Translations under genes and position numbers: made by a program
The notes under the pieces: generated by a model
Told to the model about the DNA's origin: nothing
The model's database searches: none
What the model saw: the letters and a program-made list of their open reading frames with translations, nothing else
Shown: piece by piece, positions 35,778 to 45,835 of the stretch
Layout: every line of letters starts with the position of its first letter
Numbering within the stretch: the first letter of the stretch is position 1
NCBI GenBank assembly: GCA_002110485.1
Contig: MOWL01000002.1
Location: 434,001 to 498,000 of the forward strand
DNA: 64,000 nucleotides
DNA from: Emergomyces orientalis
Taxonomy: Eukaryota; Ascomycota; Eurotiomycetes; Onygenales; Ajellomycetaceae
Direction: 5' to 3'

Positions 35778-35790
35778 GGTTATGAGGCCC
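35778..35790 (+). other. Primer binding site, probably initiator-tRNA-Met half-molecule type
   Basis: GGTTATGAGGCCC starts at the first base after the 5' LTR. It is complementary, apart from one extra G, to the anticodon-loop region of eukaryotic initiator tRNA-Met (GGGCTCATAACC). Drosophila copia is known to prime from such a 5' half tRNA. Assignment is by sequence resemblance only. Confidence 0.6.
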
Positions 35791-35851
35791 TCTGTTTAAT
35801 ACGCTGCGTTACTGCTATCTATTTCTCTTATACAGCTAGTTCTTGCCTCTC

Positions 35852-38800
35852 ATGGTGAACTTACGGTCAGGCAACAGTCCTGATCTTACGAGGGAAAATA
35901 AGCCGACTAGGCGAGCGGAACGTACGCCGGAGAATATTGAAAACGAGCCCTTTCCAACCCCCATTACAGCCCGTAAATTGCCCGCAAGAGCTCCTTCGGA
36001 GGAGTCAAGTGCTGATTTCGAAGATCCAATGTCGGATATGTCGGATACGGGCTCAGATCGCGATGAACCCACCCAGGAGGCTCAGGTTGAGCATGATGAC
36101 TCCTTGAGCGCTGAGACCCGGGCGAGGTTGGAGATTGCGAGGTTGGAGAATGAAACAGCGCGGATTAAGGCTGGTGCTGGTGCGGGGGAGCTCGCAGGCG
36201 CCAATATGACGGCTTATTTGAAGGCCATTAAGGAGTTTCGACTTACAGTTAAGCTTCTTGAAAAGCCAGTTCTGCTGCTGGGCTCCATGAACTATCCCAT
36301 GTGGAGGGATGAGGTTCTTCTCGCGGCGAAGGATTCAGAAACAGATGATATTTTGTTAAATAAGGAGCTGGCCCCGCCTGAGGGGGTCAGTGAGGACGTT
36401 GCGAAGCTCTGGAGGGAGCGGAATAGCTGGCTGCGTAATTATATGTGGTCAGCGATTTCCGCACAGGCTAGAACTCATTTTACTATACCGAAGGAGAATC
36501 AATTGTCTGCCTATATGCTGTGGTCCATAGTAGAGGAGAACTTCGCTGAACGCCGCGTAGTTCGCCGGTTTCGTCTTTTCAATGAGTTCCTGGGTATGAC
36601 GGCTGAGTCTTGCGGGTCGGATCGTGCGTTTATTGAGCGTCTCTTAGCCGTACGAACTGAATATAAGCGATTAGATTTTTATATGCCGGATTCCGTCTTC
36701 TTTGATCGATTGCTTGCGGGGATTCACAGTAGATGGGCCAATCTCATACGAAATAGGATGGATGATATTGAAAAGAGTGGTGAAGATACTCTCCTGGAGG
36801 ATGATTTTGTGGGTCTATGCCGTGATATTCTGCTTCGATTGCCCTCTGGCGGCAGTTCCTCTTCTTCAAAGAACACAAAGGCGCCCGTAAATAATGCGAG
36901 CAGTATGGATGATGCGGGTGAGAGCCCTGCTCCATCTGCATCAGGCAGGCCAAAATGCTCACATTGCGGGATTGTGGGCCATAATGAGGAGAGCTGTTGG
37001 AAAAAGCACCCAGAGAAGCGTCCGTCAGGTTATTCTAATGGAAAAAGGCGTGGTGGCACCAAGAAGGATAAGAAGAAGGCCAATAATGAGGATTCTTCCA
37101 AGAGCCCCGATGACGGCTCTGCTCCTGTACACAGTACGGTTGAGAAGGTGTTCCATGCTCGTGAAATCGTCCGTGATGATGATATTGCGGATGAGTGGGT
37201 TCTGGACTCGGGGTCTGGCGCTCACGCAACACCACGCAAGGAGCTTGTTAAATGCCATTCAATGAGCTCCAATGTTAAATTGAAAATGGCGGATGGGACC
37301 ATTGTTCCAGCTGCGGCCGTTGGTACGGTTGAACTGGCGGTTGATGGGGCGGATGTGTGCCTGGAAGGTGTGCGATTTGCCCCCGAATTAGAAGCAAATA
37401 TCGTGAGCTTTGGCAAATTAGTCCGCAAGGGCTATACGTTCAAGCAATTGGCATATGGAGAAGCTCACTCGATTATTATGACCTCTCCCGATCGAATGGT
37501 CAGCTTCACTGCTGTTTTGAATGAGAAAGATATCTATGTCATTGAAAAGCCTCCGCAAATCCGAGATTTGATTCAATTCGCCATGCCTAATGGTGATTTT
37601 CGGCCCGTAAATGCTGTGGATGACTCGCTATTGGCTCTGCCATCAATGAATATAAAACCAGTAGAGCTCACGATGCTGCAATGGCATTTGAAGCTGGGTC
37701 ATCTTAACCACATGGATATAGCGAAGATGGCCGCGGATCCGCGCATGGGGATGAGGATTAAAGGCTCCAAGGCTCTGCCTTTTTGTAAAACCTGCGTGCA
37801 GGCTAAGATGGCTCGTCCTGCTTTTGAGCCCATGATTAGAAAAGTGAAGCCTGCTGCACGATTATTTATTGATCTTGCGGGCGGTGGGCGTACCTTATTC
37901 AATGAGGATGGCGTTCCCACGTATGGGGGGGCTGATTATTGGATGAGTATTACGGACGATGCCACGAGATATCGGTGGGCCATTTTAATGGCCACCAAGG
38001 GTGAAGCAACCGCGAAACTACGGGATTTTATAACAATGATTGAGACCACTGCGCAGCGATGCGTGGGCTCCTTGCACTGGGATGGTGGTGGAGAATTCAA
38101 GAGCGATGAATTAAAAGCTTTTTGTAAACAGCGAGGCATTGCCTATGAGACGACTACGCCATATACCCCACAATCAAATGGTCCAGCGGAACGTGCGAAC
38201 CGCATAATAATCGAAAGAACTAGGAGCTTGCTATTCGATAGCGGGCAGCCTAGGGACCTATGGGGTGAGGCCATGCAGGCTGCCGTTATGTTGATCAATA
38301 TGTCTCCCACCTCTACGAAGCTTTACGGGTGCAAGGAGGGGTCTCCGCTGACCCCCTTTGAAGCATGGATGGGGGTGCAGCCCACGGCGAATTGGCTGCA
38401 TAGATGGGGCTGCAAGGTCTACAAGAAGGATCTGCGAGTTACTAATAAGCTTGCGGATAGAACGGATGGGAAAGAATGGATCTTTGTGGGTTATCAGGGC
38501 CTTCATCAAGTTCGCATATGGGACCCTGATGCACGCAGGTTGGAGATAGCACGAGATGTGGTTTTTGATGAAGCTCTCGTGGAGGACGTGTCATTCATTA
38601 ATGCCGCTCTTCCGGCTCCTCATGAGCCAAATAACATACCGGATGAGCTCGATGTTTTGAATCCTGCGGATGGATGGCAGCACTGTCTCCTGCGGCGCCT
38701 GGCAAGGGAGCGGCCGCACATCATGAAGATGCTTGTCAATGGGGATCTGGAGGAGGCCATTGAGCCTACCTATCTTATAAACAGTGATGTTGATCTCCTT

Positions 38801-40450
38801 AATGAGTCTGACGAGCATGCTAATGATAATGGTGATGAACCCGTGCTTAGTACCCTTACGGACCGTCCCACGACCTTAGCGGAGGCTCGACGGAGCCCTG
38901 ATTGGCATCATTGGCTCGAAGCAATGAGGAAGGAGGTCGATATGTTCAATCAAAAGAAAACATATGTTATTACTGAGCGGTCCCCGGATATGGATGTTCT
39001 TACGGGTAAATGGGTATATGACCGCAAATTAAATAATAAGGGAGAAACCATCCGCTTTCGCGCACGATGGGTGGTTCGCGGATTCCTTCAGCAGCGAGGA
39101 GTCCATTATACGAAGTCTTACGCTGCCGTTGTCTCTGGTCCTACAACCAGAAGCCTATTCGCGATCTCTACGGCTAGGGGATGGAAATCGAAGGCAATTG
39201 ATTACGTGTCTGCATTCCTTAATGGCGTGCTGCCACAGGAAGAAATGATCTATATGCAGCTCCCGACGGGCATAAAACATGGCAGGGGCAATCTAGTTGG
39301 CCTGGTTCGCCAGAGCCTGTATGGGCTGAAGCAAGCTGCGAGGACGTGGTATTTTCTTGCCACTGAGCATCTCACTTCGATTGGTTTCCGCATATCACCG
39401 TATGACGGCGGATTCCTATATCACCCCATCCGTAAGGTGTATTTGACGCTGCACGTTGATGACTGCCGCGTTACGGGGCCCAATGAGCATGATATTGACT
39501 GGGTTCTCGATGAGATTGCGAAGCGTTTTGACACCAAAAGAATCGACGATGATAAGCCATACTTAGGTATGGAAATTGCGGGCCGTAATGGTGATTTACT
39601 GGTCACGCAAACACGCTATATTGATGAGATCCTTGATGATTTTGGCATGACTGCAATCAATCCGGCACCAACCCCCATGAATGCTGGCACAAAGCTCCAG
39701 TTCTCGCCGGATGAGGATAAGGGCCTTGATGATGATTTTACGGCTACGCGATATCGTCAAGGGCTTGGGTCTCTTCAATATCTGGTTACAAGCACCAGAC
39801 CGGATATAATGTTCGCGGTAAATTATTTATCGCGATTCAATTCTCGCCCAAATAAGGAGTGCTGGGCTGCTTTGAAGCATGTTCTCCGCTATATGAAGAA
39901 GACTAGGACTACGGGCATTCTGTATAAGAGGAATATAGGGGACGAAGGGCTGGCTCCCATGGCCTACGCGGATTCAGATTGGGCGGGTGCAGACCCCCAA
40001 TATAAATCGACTACGGGCTATATTATAATGATCAATGGAGCTCCCGTATCATGGCGTTCGCAGCGGCAGATCTCTACGGCGAAGTCCACAACTGAAGCTG
40101 AGTATATTGCTGCTAGCGAAGCTGCGTGCGAGCTGATTTGGCTTAAAGATATGCTGCATGATGCGGGACTGCTTGAGAATGCGGATGGCTATGTTCTTTC
40201 CAATAATCTGCATATTGATAATAAAGGTGCCATTGATCTAGCTAACGGCGAGTCTTTAACTAAGCGCTCGAGGCATATTGAAGTCCGCTACCATATATTA
40301 CGCGATCTAGTGGCTAAAAAGGAGCTCCTTATTCGGCACGTCAGCTCAACGGAGAATAAGGCGGATGGTTTTACGAAGGCGCTGCCTAGGCCCGCATTCA
40401 ATGCTTTTGTGGCTAATCTTGGCTTGATTGGTTCGGGGGGATCTGCTTAA
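35852..40450 (+). CDS. Ty1/copia gag-pol polyprotein
   Basis: Single 1532-codon frame with no stop or frameshift. The first ATG is at 35852. Gag-like N-terminus with a coiled acidic stretch, then a CCHC zinc knuckle CSHCGIVGHNEESC (about residues 368-381). Protease active site LDSGSGAHATP (about 450). GAG-pre-integrase HHCC region LQWHLKLGHLNH with CKTCVQAK. Integrase D,D,E core: FIDLAGG or DDATRY, WDGGGEF, and NGPAERANR near 770-780. Reverse transcriptase with SAFLNG, QSLYGLKQAARTWY and the catalytic LHVDDCR (about 1200; Tyr of YVDD replaced by His). RNase H with YADSDWAG (about 1372), TEAEYIA, HIDNKGAIDLA and HIEVRYHILRD. All catalytic regions look intact, so the element may be active. Gag and Pol are in one frame, so no programmed frameshift is needed. 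Confidence 0.95.
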   Translation: MVNLRSGNSPDLTRENKPTRRAERTPENIENEPFPTPITARKLPARAPSEESSADFEDPMSDMSDTGSDRDEPTQEAQVEHDDSLSAETRARLEIARLENETARIKAGAGAGELAGANMTAYLKAIKEFRLTVKLLEKPVLLLGSMNYPMWRDEVLLAAKDSETDDILLNKELAPPEGVSEDVAKLWRERNSWLRNYMWSAISAQARTHFTIPKENQLSAYMLWSIVEENFAERRVVRRFRLFNEFLGMTAESCGSDRAFIERLLAVRTEYKRLDFYMPDSVFFDRLLAGIHSRWANLIRNRMDDIEKSGEDTLLEDDFVGLCRDILLRLPSGGSSSSSKNTKAPVNNASSMDDAGESPAPSASGRPKCSHCGIVGHNEESCWKKHPEKRPSGYSNGKRRGGTKKDKKKANNEDSSKSPDDGSAPVHSTVEKVFHAREIVRDDDIADEWVLDSGSGAHATPRKELVKCHSMSSNVKLKMADGTIVPAAAVGTVELAVDGADVCLEGVRFAPELEANIVSFGKLVRKGYTFKQLAYGEAHSIIMTSPDRMVSFTAVLNEKDIYVIEKPPQIRDLIQFAMPNGDFRPVNAVDDSLLALPSMNIKPVELTMLQWHLKLGHLNHMDIAKMAADPRMGMRIKGSKALPFCKTCVQAKMARPAFEPMIRKVKPAARLFIDLAGGGRTLFNEDGVPTYGGADYWMSITDDATRYRWAILMATKGEATAKLRDFITMIETTAQRCVGSLHWDGGGEFKSDELKAFCKQRGIAYETTTPYTPQSNGPAERANRIIIERTRSLLFDSGQPRDLWGEAMQAAVMLINMSPTSTKLYGCKEGSPLTPFEAWMGVQPTANWLHRWGCKVYKKDLRVTNKLADRTDGKEWIFVGYQGLHQVRIWDPDARRLEIARDVVFDEALVEDVSFINAALPAPHEPNNIPDELDVLNPADGWQHCLLRRLARERPHIMKMLVNGDLEEAIEPTYLINSDVDLLNESDEHANDNGDEPVLSTLTDRPTTLAEARRSPDWHHWLEAMRKEVDMFNQKKTYVITERSPDMDVLTGKWVYDRKLNNKGETIRFRARWVVRGFLQQRGVHYTKSYAAVVSGPTTRSLFAISTARGWKSKAIDYVSAFLNGVLPQEEMIYMQLPTGIKHGRGNLVGLVRQSLYGLKQAARTWYFLATEHLTSIGFRISPYDGGFLYHPIRKVYLTLHVDDCRVTGPNEHDIDWVLDEIAKRFDTKRIDDDKPYLGMEIAGRNGDLLVTQTRYIDEILDDFGMTAINPAPTPMNAGTKLQFSPDEDKGLDDDFTATRYRQGLGSLQYLVTSTRPDIMFAVNYLSRFNSRPNKECWAALKHVLRYMKKTRTTGILYKRNIGDEGLAPMAYADSDWAGADPQYKSTTGYIIMINGAPVSWRSQRQISTAKSTTEAEYIAASEAACELIWLKDMLHDAGLLENADGYVLSNNLHIDNKGAIDLANGESLTKRSRHIEVRYHILRDLVAKKELLIRHVSSTENKADGFTKALPRPAFNAFVANLGLIGSGGSA

Positions 40451-40541
40451 TGGATTTAACTAAAAGTTTTGTACTTAGCTGCTATTTTGATTTTTGATGC
40501 CTATGGCGTGGCCTGTGTGCGTGCTCCTGGGGCGCCCTAGC

Positions 40542-40550
40542 ATGGGGGGG
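40542..40550 (+). other. Polypurine tract of the copia element
   Basis: ATGGGGGGG directly precedes the 3' LTR start TGTTAGG. A purine run here is where RNase H leaves the plus-strand DNA primer in LTR retrotransposons. Confidence 0.65.
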
Positions 40551-40652
40551 TGTTAGGTGATACTAGGGCTACCCGGGTCACATGCCCCACACACACATAT
40601 ATATTTTAGCTAGTTAGGTAGTTCAATATGATAGGCTTGATGCACTCTATGA
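40551..40652 (+). repeat. 3' LTR (102 bp)
   Basis: Identical to the 5' LTR at 35676-35777 and bounded on the right by the GAGAA target-site duplication. It carries TATATATATTTTAG, a possible TATA element, in its centre. Confidence 0.88.
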
Positions 40653-40657
40653 GAGAA
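40653..40657. repeat. Right target-site duplication of the copia element (GAGAA)
   Basis: Same five bases as at 35671-35675. It fixes the right end of the element. Confidence 0.8.
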
Positions 40658-41354
40658 AAGAAGGTCGTGACCAAATCTTTGATTTTCCAAAAAAAAAACA
40701 AAAAAAAAATTTGTGGTAGGCGACCAACCAGCAGCAGTAAGAGCAGCATCAGCACCAGCGGCCAGCAGGGGTCTCCCCAGCGCACCATGCAAACTTTAAC
40801 ACATAATCACTGGGGTATGAATGTGGTGGGCTCTGCTACATGCTCAGCTCCACCATCCAGGCCTGCTTCCCTGAAGTGGAACGTTTGCCATGTTTTGAAG
40901 GGGGTTTATCCTCTCCAGGAGTAGTCAACGCCCCGGGGTGCAAATATCAATCCTTTCACTCGGCCAGACTCATTTTCTGCTCCTCTTCCGAAGCTGCGTG
41001 CCCCGTTGGTGTTTTTTTTTTTTCATTCTCCATCATTCCAGACGTTTGGACGTGTGTGCAAGTGTCTTGGAGGACTCGGCATAGCGATTGATTCCACACG
41101 GGCGGGGATAAACAAAACCAACCCCGGCCCTCCAACCCCTCCTTCAGAAAGAGTCTTGCTCTCTTTTGTAACATTTTTGCCCTCTACTTGTTCTTTTTTG
41201 ATGTTTTGCTTCTAATTAATTCGCGTGTCACATTTTTATTATTATGACTGCTAGAAATTTACTTGATAAAATTGTGGTTATCAATTCATTTTCGTCGAAT
41301 ACCTGACCTGCGCCAGGCCAACATCGGACCAGCATTTAGCCGGCTTCACAAATC
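40658..41354. other. Promoter region of the permease, right of the copia insertion
   Basis: This 697-bp stretch holds A-runs at 40689-40710, frames without motifs on both strands, and a T-rich leader before the permease ATG at 41355. Any upstream regulatory DNA of the permease beyond 0.7 kb has been displaced by the retrotransposon. Confidence 0.5.
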
Positions 41355-43306
41355 ATGTCTAAGGGTAATTCCGTCAAGATGGATATAAACCCATCAGATG
41401 GCGGAGGCCAAGATATAGTGCCATCCACAGATTCTATTGAGATGAAGCGGTCCTCGTCCCCTGAAGTTGTTAATGCCTCAGGGCATAAACAGGAACTGGA
41501 GCGTAACTTCAGCCTCATAAGCATTTGTGCCATTGGGATCACCACCGGAAATTCATGGACCGCAATGGGTGGCAGTATTGTACGTTATTACAGCTTGTTG
41601 CAAAAAGGAGGAGCAGCCTTATTTGATTCTGGGAGGAAGTATACATTCTGACCTTTTTTCTTTTTGCGGTAATAGAATGTCGCTATTTACAATGGTGGAC
41701 CGCCTGGCGTTATTTACGAATTGTGAGTTTGAAATCGCACTGTATTCAAACGTCAAATATGTGTTCGGCATTTCTAATGTGGGATTTACTCTAGCATTGC
41801 CGTCGCAATATGTTACTGGTTTGTTGCGGCCTCCATTGCTGAATTGGCTTCCGCAATGCCATCAGCGGCCGGAGGTAAGTCGTAATCCTACCTAAACCAC
41901 CAATATGGAAGAATTCGAAAGTAACCAGATGTTGGATCTCAGTTTACCACTGGGCGAGTATAACAGCTGGACGATACGGTCGTCCCGTAGGTTGGTTCGC
42001 TGGCTATTGGAATTTTTTCGCATGGGTATTTGGCGCCGCCTCCATGGCCTCAATTCTCGCCAACCAGACCGTGTCAATGTTTATGCTTTTCCACCCGGAG
42101 TTGGAACCGCAAGCATGGCATGTATTTGTCAGTTATATCATCTGCTCGTGGCTATGCTGCTGTATTGTGCTGTTTGCCAACAGAGCGTTACCGGCCATCA
42201 GTAATGTGGGCATGTTCCTTATCATCGGTGGTGTCATCGTTACCATTCTGGTTTGCGTCATCATGCCACATGTGAATGGGCGAGGATATGCATCAAACAG
42301 CTTTGTCTGGAAGGACTGGGAGAATCAAACCGGGTATTCCAGCAATAGCTTCGTCTTTGTCGCCGGTATGCTTAACGGTGCATACTCTGTCGGCAACCCG
42401 GACATCACCAGCCATGTTGCAGAAGAAATCCCCAAGTACGTATCTACAACACAATCCCCCCGAAACCCCTACATATGTACATATGTATATCCTTCTATCT
42501 TAATTATTTATCATTTGCATACTAATTTAACCCTCCAACCCACTAGACCCAGTCGCAACATCCCCAAAGCCGTCCTAGCTCAAATGGCTGTAGGTTTCAT
42601 CTCTGCCATAACCTACATGGTGGCCCTCCTATACTCCATCTACGACCTCCCACTCATCCTCGACAATAAATCCACCTTCCCCCTGGCCGAAATATACCGA
42701 CAAGCCACCGGCACCCGCGGTGGTGCTCTCGGCCTCCTCATCGTCGTCTTCCTGCCCACTTTCATAACGTGCATCGGCTGTTACATCACCGCCGGCCGCA
42801 CGCTCTGGACTCTATCCCGCGACAACGCAACACCATTCAGTGGCTGGCTGTCACACGTCAATGACGCCTTCCACAACCCCTTCAACGCCACATTCACCTG
42901 CGGTTGCATTGTGACGGTCCTGGGCTGTATTTATGTCGGCTCGACGACAGCATTCAGTGCGCTGGTCGGCTCATTCGTGCAGCTTTCATCGCTATCATAC
43001 ATTGCCGCGATCCTGCCACACCTTCTGAGTAGGCGGTCCGTGCTCCGGCCGGGATATTTCTTCATGCATGGTTGGGTTGGGTTTGTCGTAAACGCAACCG
43101 CATGCCTATATATGATGGCGTTCATCGTGATATTCTCGTTCCCATTTGCTCTACCCGTCACGGCGCAGGATATGAACTACACTTCGCTAATTACATGGGG
43201 ATTGACGATTTTCGTTGGAGTATGGTGGTTTATTAGACGGGGGAATTATGTCGGGCCTAAAGCGATACCGCTTGGAGACGTGATGTTGGCGAAAGATGCG
43301 CAGTGA
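41355..43306 (+). CDS. APC-superfamily permease (GABA/choline-type, Uga4/Hnm1-like)
   Basis: Plasma-membrane permease for amino acids or related amines such as GABA or choline. Five exons, 41355-41579, 41676-41722, 41795-41874, 41943-42435 and 42547-43306 (1605 nt, 534 aa). Joining restores the family motifs: ERNFSLISICAIGITTGNSW, YNGGPPGVIYEF (microexon of 47 nt), FVAASIAELASAMPSAAG, VYHWASITAGRYGRPVGWFAG, FVAGMLNGAYSVGNPDI, HVAEEIPKPSRNIPKA, ALGLLIVVFLPTF and ITAGRTLWTLSRDNATP. About twelve membrane segments can be seen. The AEEIPKPSRNIPKA loop is diagnostic of this eukaryotic APC branch. Substrate cannot be fixed. A GABA role is suggested, weakly, by the succinate-semialdehyde dehydrogenase gene 7.4 kb downstream on the same strand. 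Confidence 0.9.
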
Positions 43307-45835
43307 TTCCGTTGTGTTTTATTTCCTTTCCACGAACCCAGAATACTCCCTTGCCTATCGGCGGGGATAATTTTTTCGAGGTATACTGCCTCGGATGGGT
43401 TAATATAGCAGGAGGGCAAGGGAAAACTCTTCCCCTTTCATCCATTCTCATAGACATTTAGAATGTATCTTTTGTATTCCTTTGATGTCGTTTGTATATG
43501 TTTATGCCCGATGCCTGTCCCAAAAAAAAAAAACTTTAGATAATAATGTATTATATAACTATAATTCATAAGCTTACCGGATCGTCTCTAGTTACTACTT
43601 AAATTCGGGCTTAAAACCGTTCTAATTTACATTTCTTATGGGTTGAGAGCATTTCATACCAGCCTCCAAAACCTAGTTTCTCCAAACCTTCAAAATCGGC
43701 CCGCTTCTTCTGGCTAATTACAATCTGAAATAGTATTATATTTTTCCACGCAGAGTAATCTGTTGGTCGAGGATAAATCGTAGAATTCAATATCGAAATA
43801 CGCCGTTGAGGGGTTATAGTTCGGCTGCAGGTGACACAGGAATAATGAAATTTTTCGCTAGGGATCTTTCCCCCCTTCCGCGCTCTGTTTGAGAGCTGAC
43901 TCCGTAAGCTTACTCCTAGGTTAGAGGAGAGGTGCGCAAGTAATTGAACACGGACTTGAAATCCGATGTTCCCGCATTCGGACAAAATTACCGTGATTTG
44001 TTTCAGCCTTCTCAGACACAGAAATAATATCATATCACGCACTTGGTCAAGAACTGCTTATTTTCTAACCCTCGAAATATCAATTTCGTATCATCCATGG
44101 TCACACAGTGATTCTCCGCGGAACTGGGTGCAAGTGGACTGATTTATTTTTCTTCGGCTTTTTATTCTTTTTCCCTTCTTCCCCACACGATCAATTCTGC
44201 GCATTGCCAGTGACGAAAAAATTTACATCCAAATAACGATTTGGGATTCTATCGCTTCCCGGATGTGGTTTGGTCGAAAGGATACGCGTCCGGATATGTG
44301 TCTGGATCCAGAAGTTTCACCGCAAGGCCATCCCATCCGACCCTCAAAAATATAGTTAATCGCGTTCCTTGCAAGTAAGCACATTTATGTCTGCATTTAT
44401 GCACTACTCCGGCCCTAATAGCACCAATTGGAAATCTACCACAGCGCTAAGCACAGGAGCGGACGTGGTCGAGGAAATAGGTACCTCCAGAAATGGCTAA
44501 ATATACCCGGAGACATTTCTCAAGGCAGGCAGCAGGATTGCCCAGAACATGGCTGGATTTTCCCTTGGGTATTTCCCCTGACATGTATCATTCAGTGTTA
44601 AGCCTGGCATCAGCAGAGGGTTGGCTTGAGGAGTGTTGATTGATCAAAAGCTCGGAGTCTAGGGTAACTTAAGGATTACAACGCGGTTAAATACTTTGTA
44701 TGAAAGATACGCTGCTGATTAGCTGAATGCTTAAATTCCATAGCCAATAATAAGTGGCTCTAGGTCTCTCCATGTTGCCAAATGTCGCAAATTAACATTA
44801 CTAAGCTTATTTAGCTCCGGCTTGTCTGACCAGCACCGATACCTTACCAGGGCACATGGCAGCAATAACATCAATGGATGGCCTGGGCACTCAACTGAGG
44901 GGCATGGTCAGGCCCCTGTTCTGTTCCTGTCCTGCTATCTGGTTGAGTGAAGGGAAACACAGTGTCATGATTGATACATACTAGTTTTCTGTTATTTATT
45001 CTTTACTTCATATGGGACACATGCTACAGTAGTAACCTTGGAACGACCCGACCATAAGTGCTGATTCTGGTAATGGTACGACCAATACAATGGTATTTAT
45101 ATCTATTTTTGCATACCGTATGATACCAAGTAAGCACAAACCCGATGCCCATCGGCAGGAGTATTAAACATCCATGCAGGCCAGCGCGCCAGCGACCAAA
45201 TGAAGATACAGGTTGGAGGATGAGGATCCCTTCATATATAGTGGTTCTCACTCCCAGCACATGGCTCTATGCCCTCTTTTATTTCACCTGCTCAGAAATG
45301 TTATGCGGCACCATGACCACCAGCTTGCATAAGGGAACCCGGCCCGTTCAACACTCTTTGTGTTTGAAAATGTTTAAATAACAAATTTTCCTTCTTTGTG
45401 CCTGCCTGCATTGGGCTGTCGCGGCCTTTGGTACCTGCCTCTCTCTCCTACATCATCTGGCTTAAAGACTGTTCATTGTTCAGTTTCACATTCCAGGGTT
45501 GATTTTGTTTCTACCAACTGCTGCTGGTTGCATCTCTTGCAGAAGTCTAGAGCCAAGGCAAAAAAAAAAAAAAAAAAAAAAAAAAAGAAAGAAAGAAAAC
45601 CAGAATAAAAGACGGAGAGGCAAGGGTACAAACAAAAACAAAGGATAAAGGAAAAACAGGTGAATAGGAGTTGTGTCGCAATAACAGGAACTGCGGACCT
45701 GGCTGGATGGATTCGACCTTGTTTGAACTTTCTCCACCTGCTCCAGTTGGCTGGTGATAGATCAAACAACGTCAGCACTTTGAGGAGTGAAAAAAACACC
45801 CACACGGAGGCCAATAGCATCAACAACATGCATAT
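43307..45835. other. Intergenic region between the permease and the unknown membrane protein
   Basis: This 2.5 kb contains no supported gene. A 143-codon minus-strand frame at 43611-44042 starts with GTG, has no motif and is not called. The region right of 44.1 kb has only short frames. A 27-base A tract lies near its right end. Confidence 0.45.
45560..45586. repeat. A27 homopolymer followed by GAAA repeats
   Basis: Twenty-seven consecutive A residues followed by three GAAA units. It lies 250 bp upstream of the unknown gene at 45836. It could be a slippage-prone promoter element or the scar of a retroposed tail; no accompanying element is visible. Confidence 0.9.

Larger units (their letters stand above)
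35676..40652 (+). mobile_element. Complete Ty1/copia LTR retrotransposon (4977 bp)
   Basis: The element has identical 102-bp LTRs at both ends, a 5-bp duplication GAGAA, a tRNA-iMet-like primer binding site directly after the 5' LTR, one uninterrupted gag-pol frame, and a G-run polypurine tract directly before the 3' LTR. Gene order protease-integrase-reverse transcriptase-RNase H defines Ty1/copia (Pseudoviridae-type) rather than Ty3/gypsy. Identical LTRs and the intact frame indicate a recent insertion. It lies 0.7 kb upstream of the permease start, in the same orientation. Confidence 0.95.

Noticed and set aside
35843..35851. Upstream start for the copia polyprotein at 35843
   Set aside because: The codon there is TTG. 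The first ATG in frame is 35852.
43611..44042. 143-codon minus-strand frame right of the permease
   Set aside because: Starts with GTG, has no recognisable domain and no neighbouring exons; length alone is not enough in AT-rich DNA.
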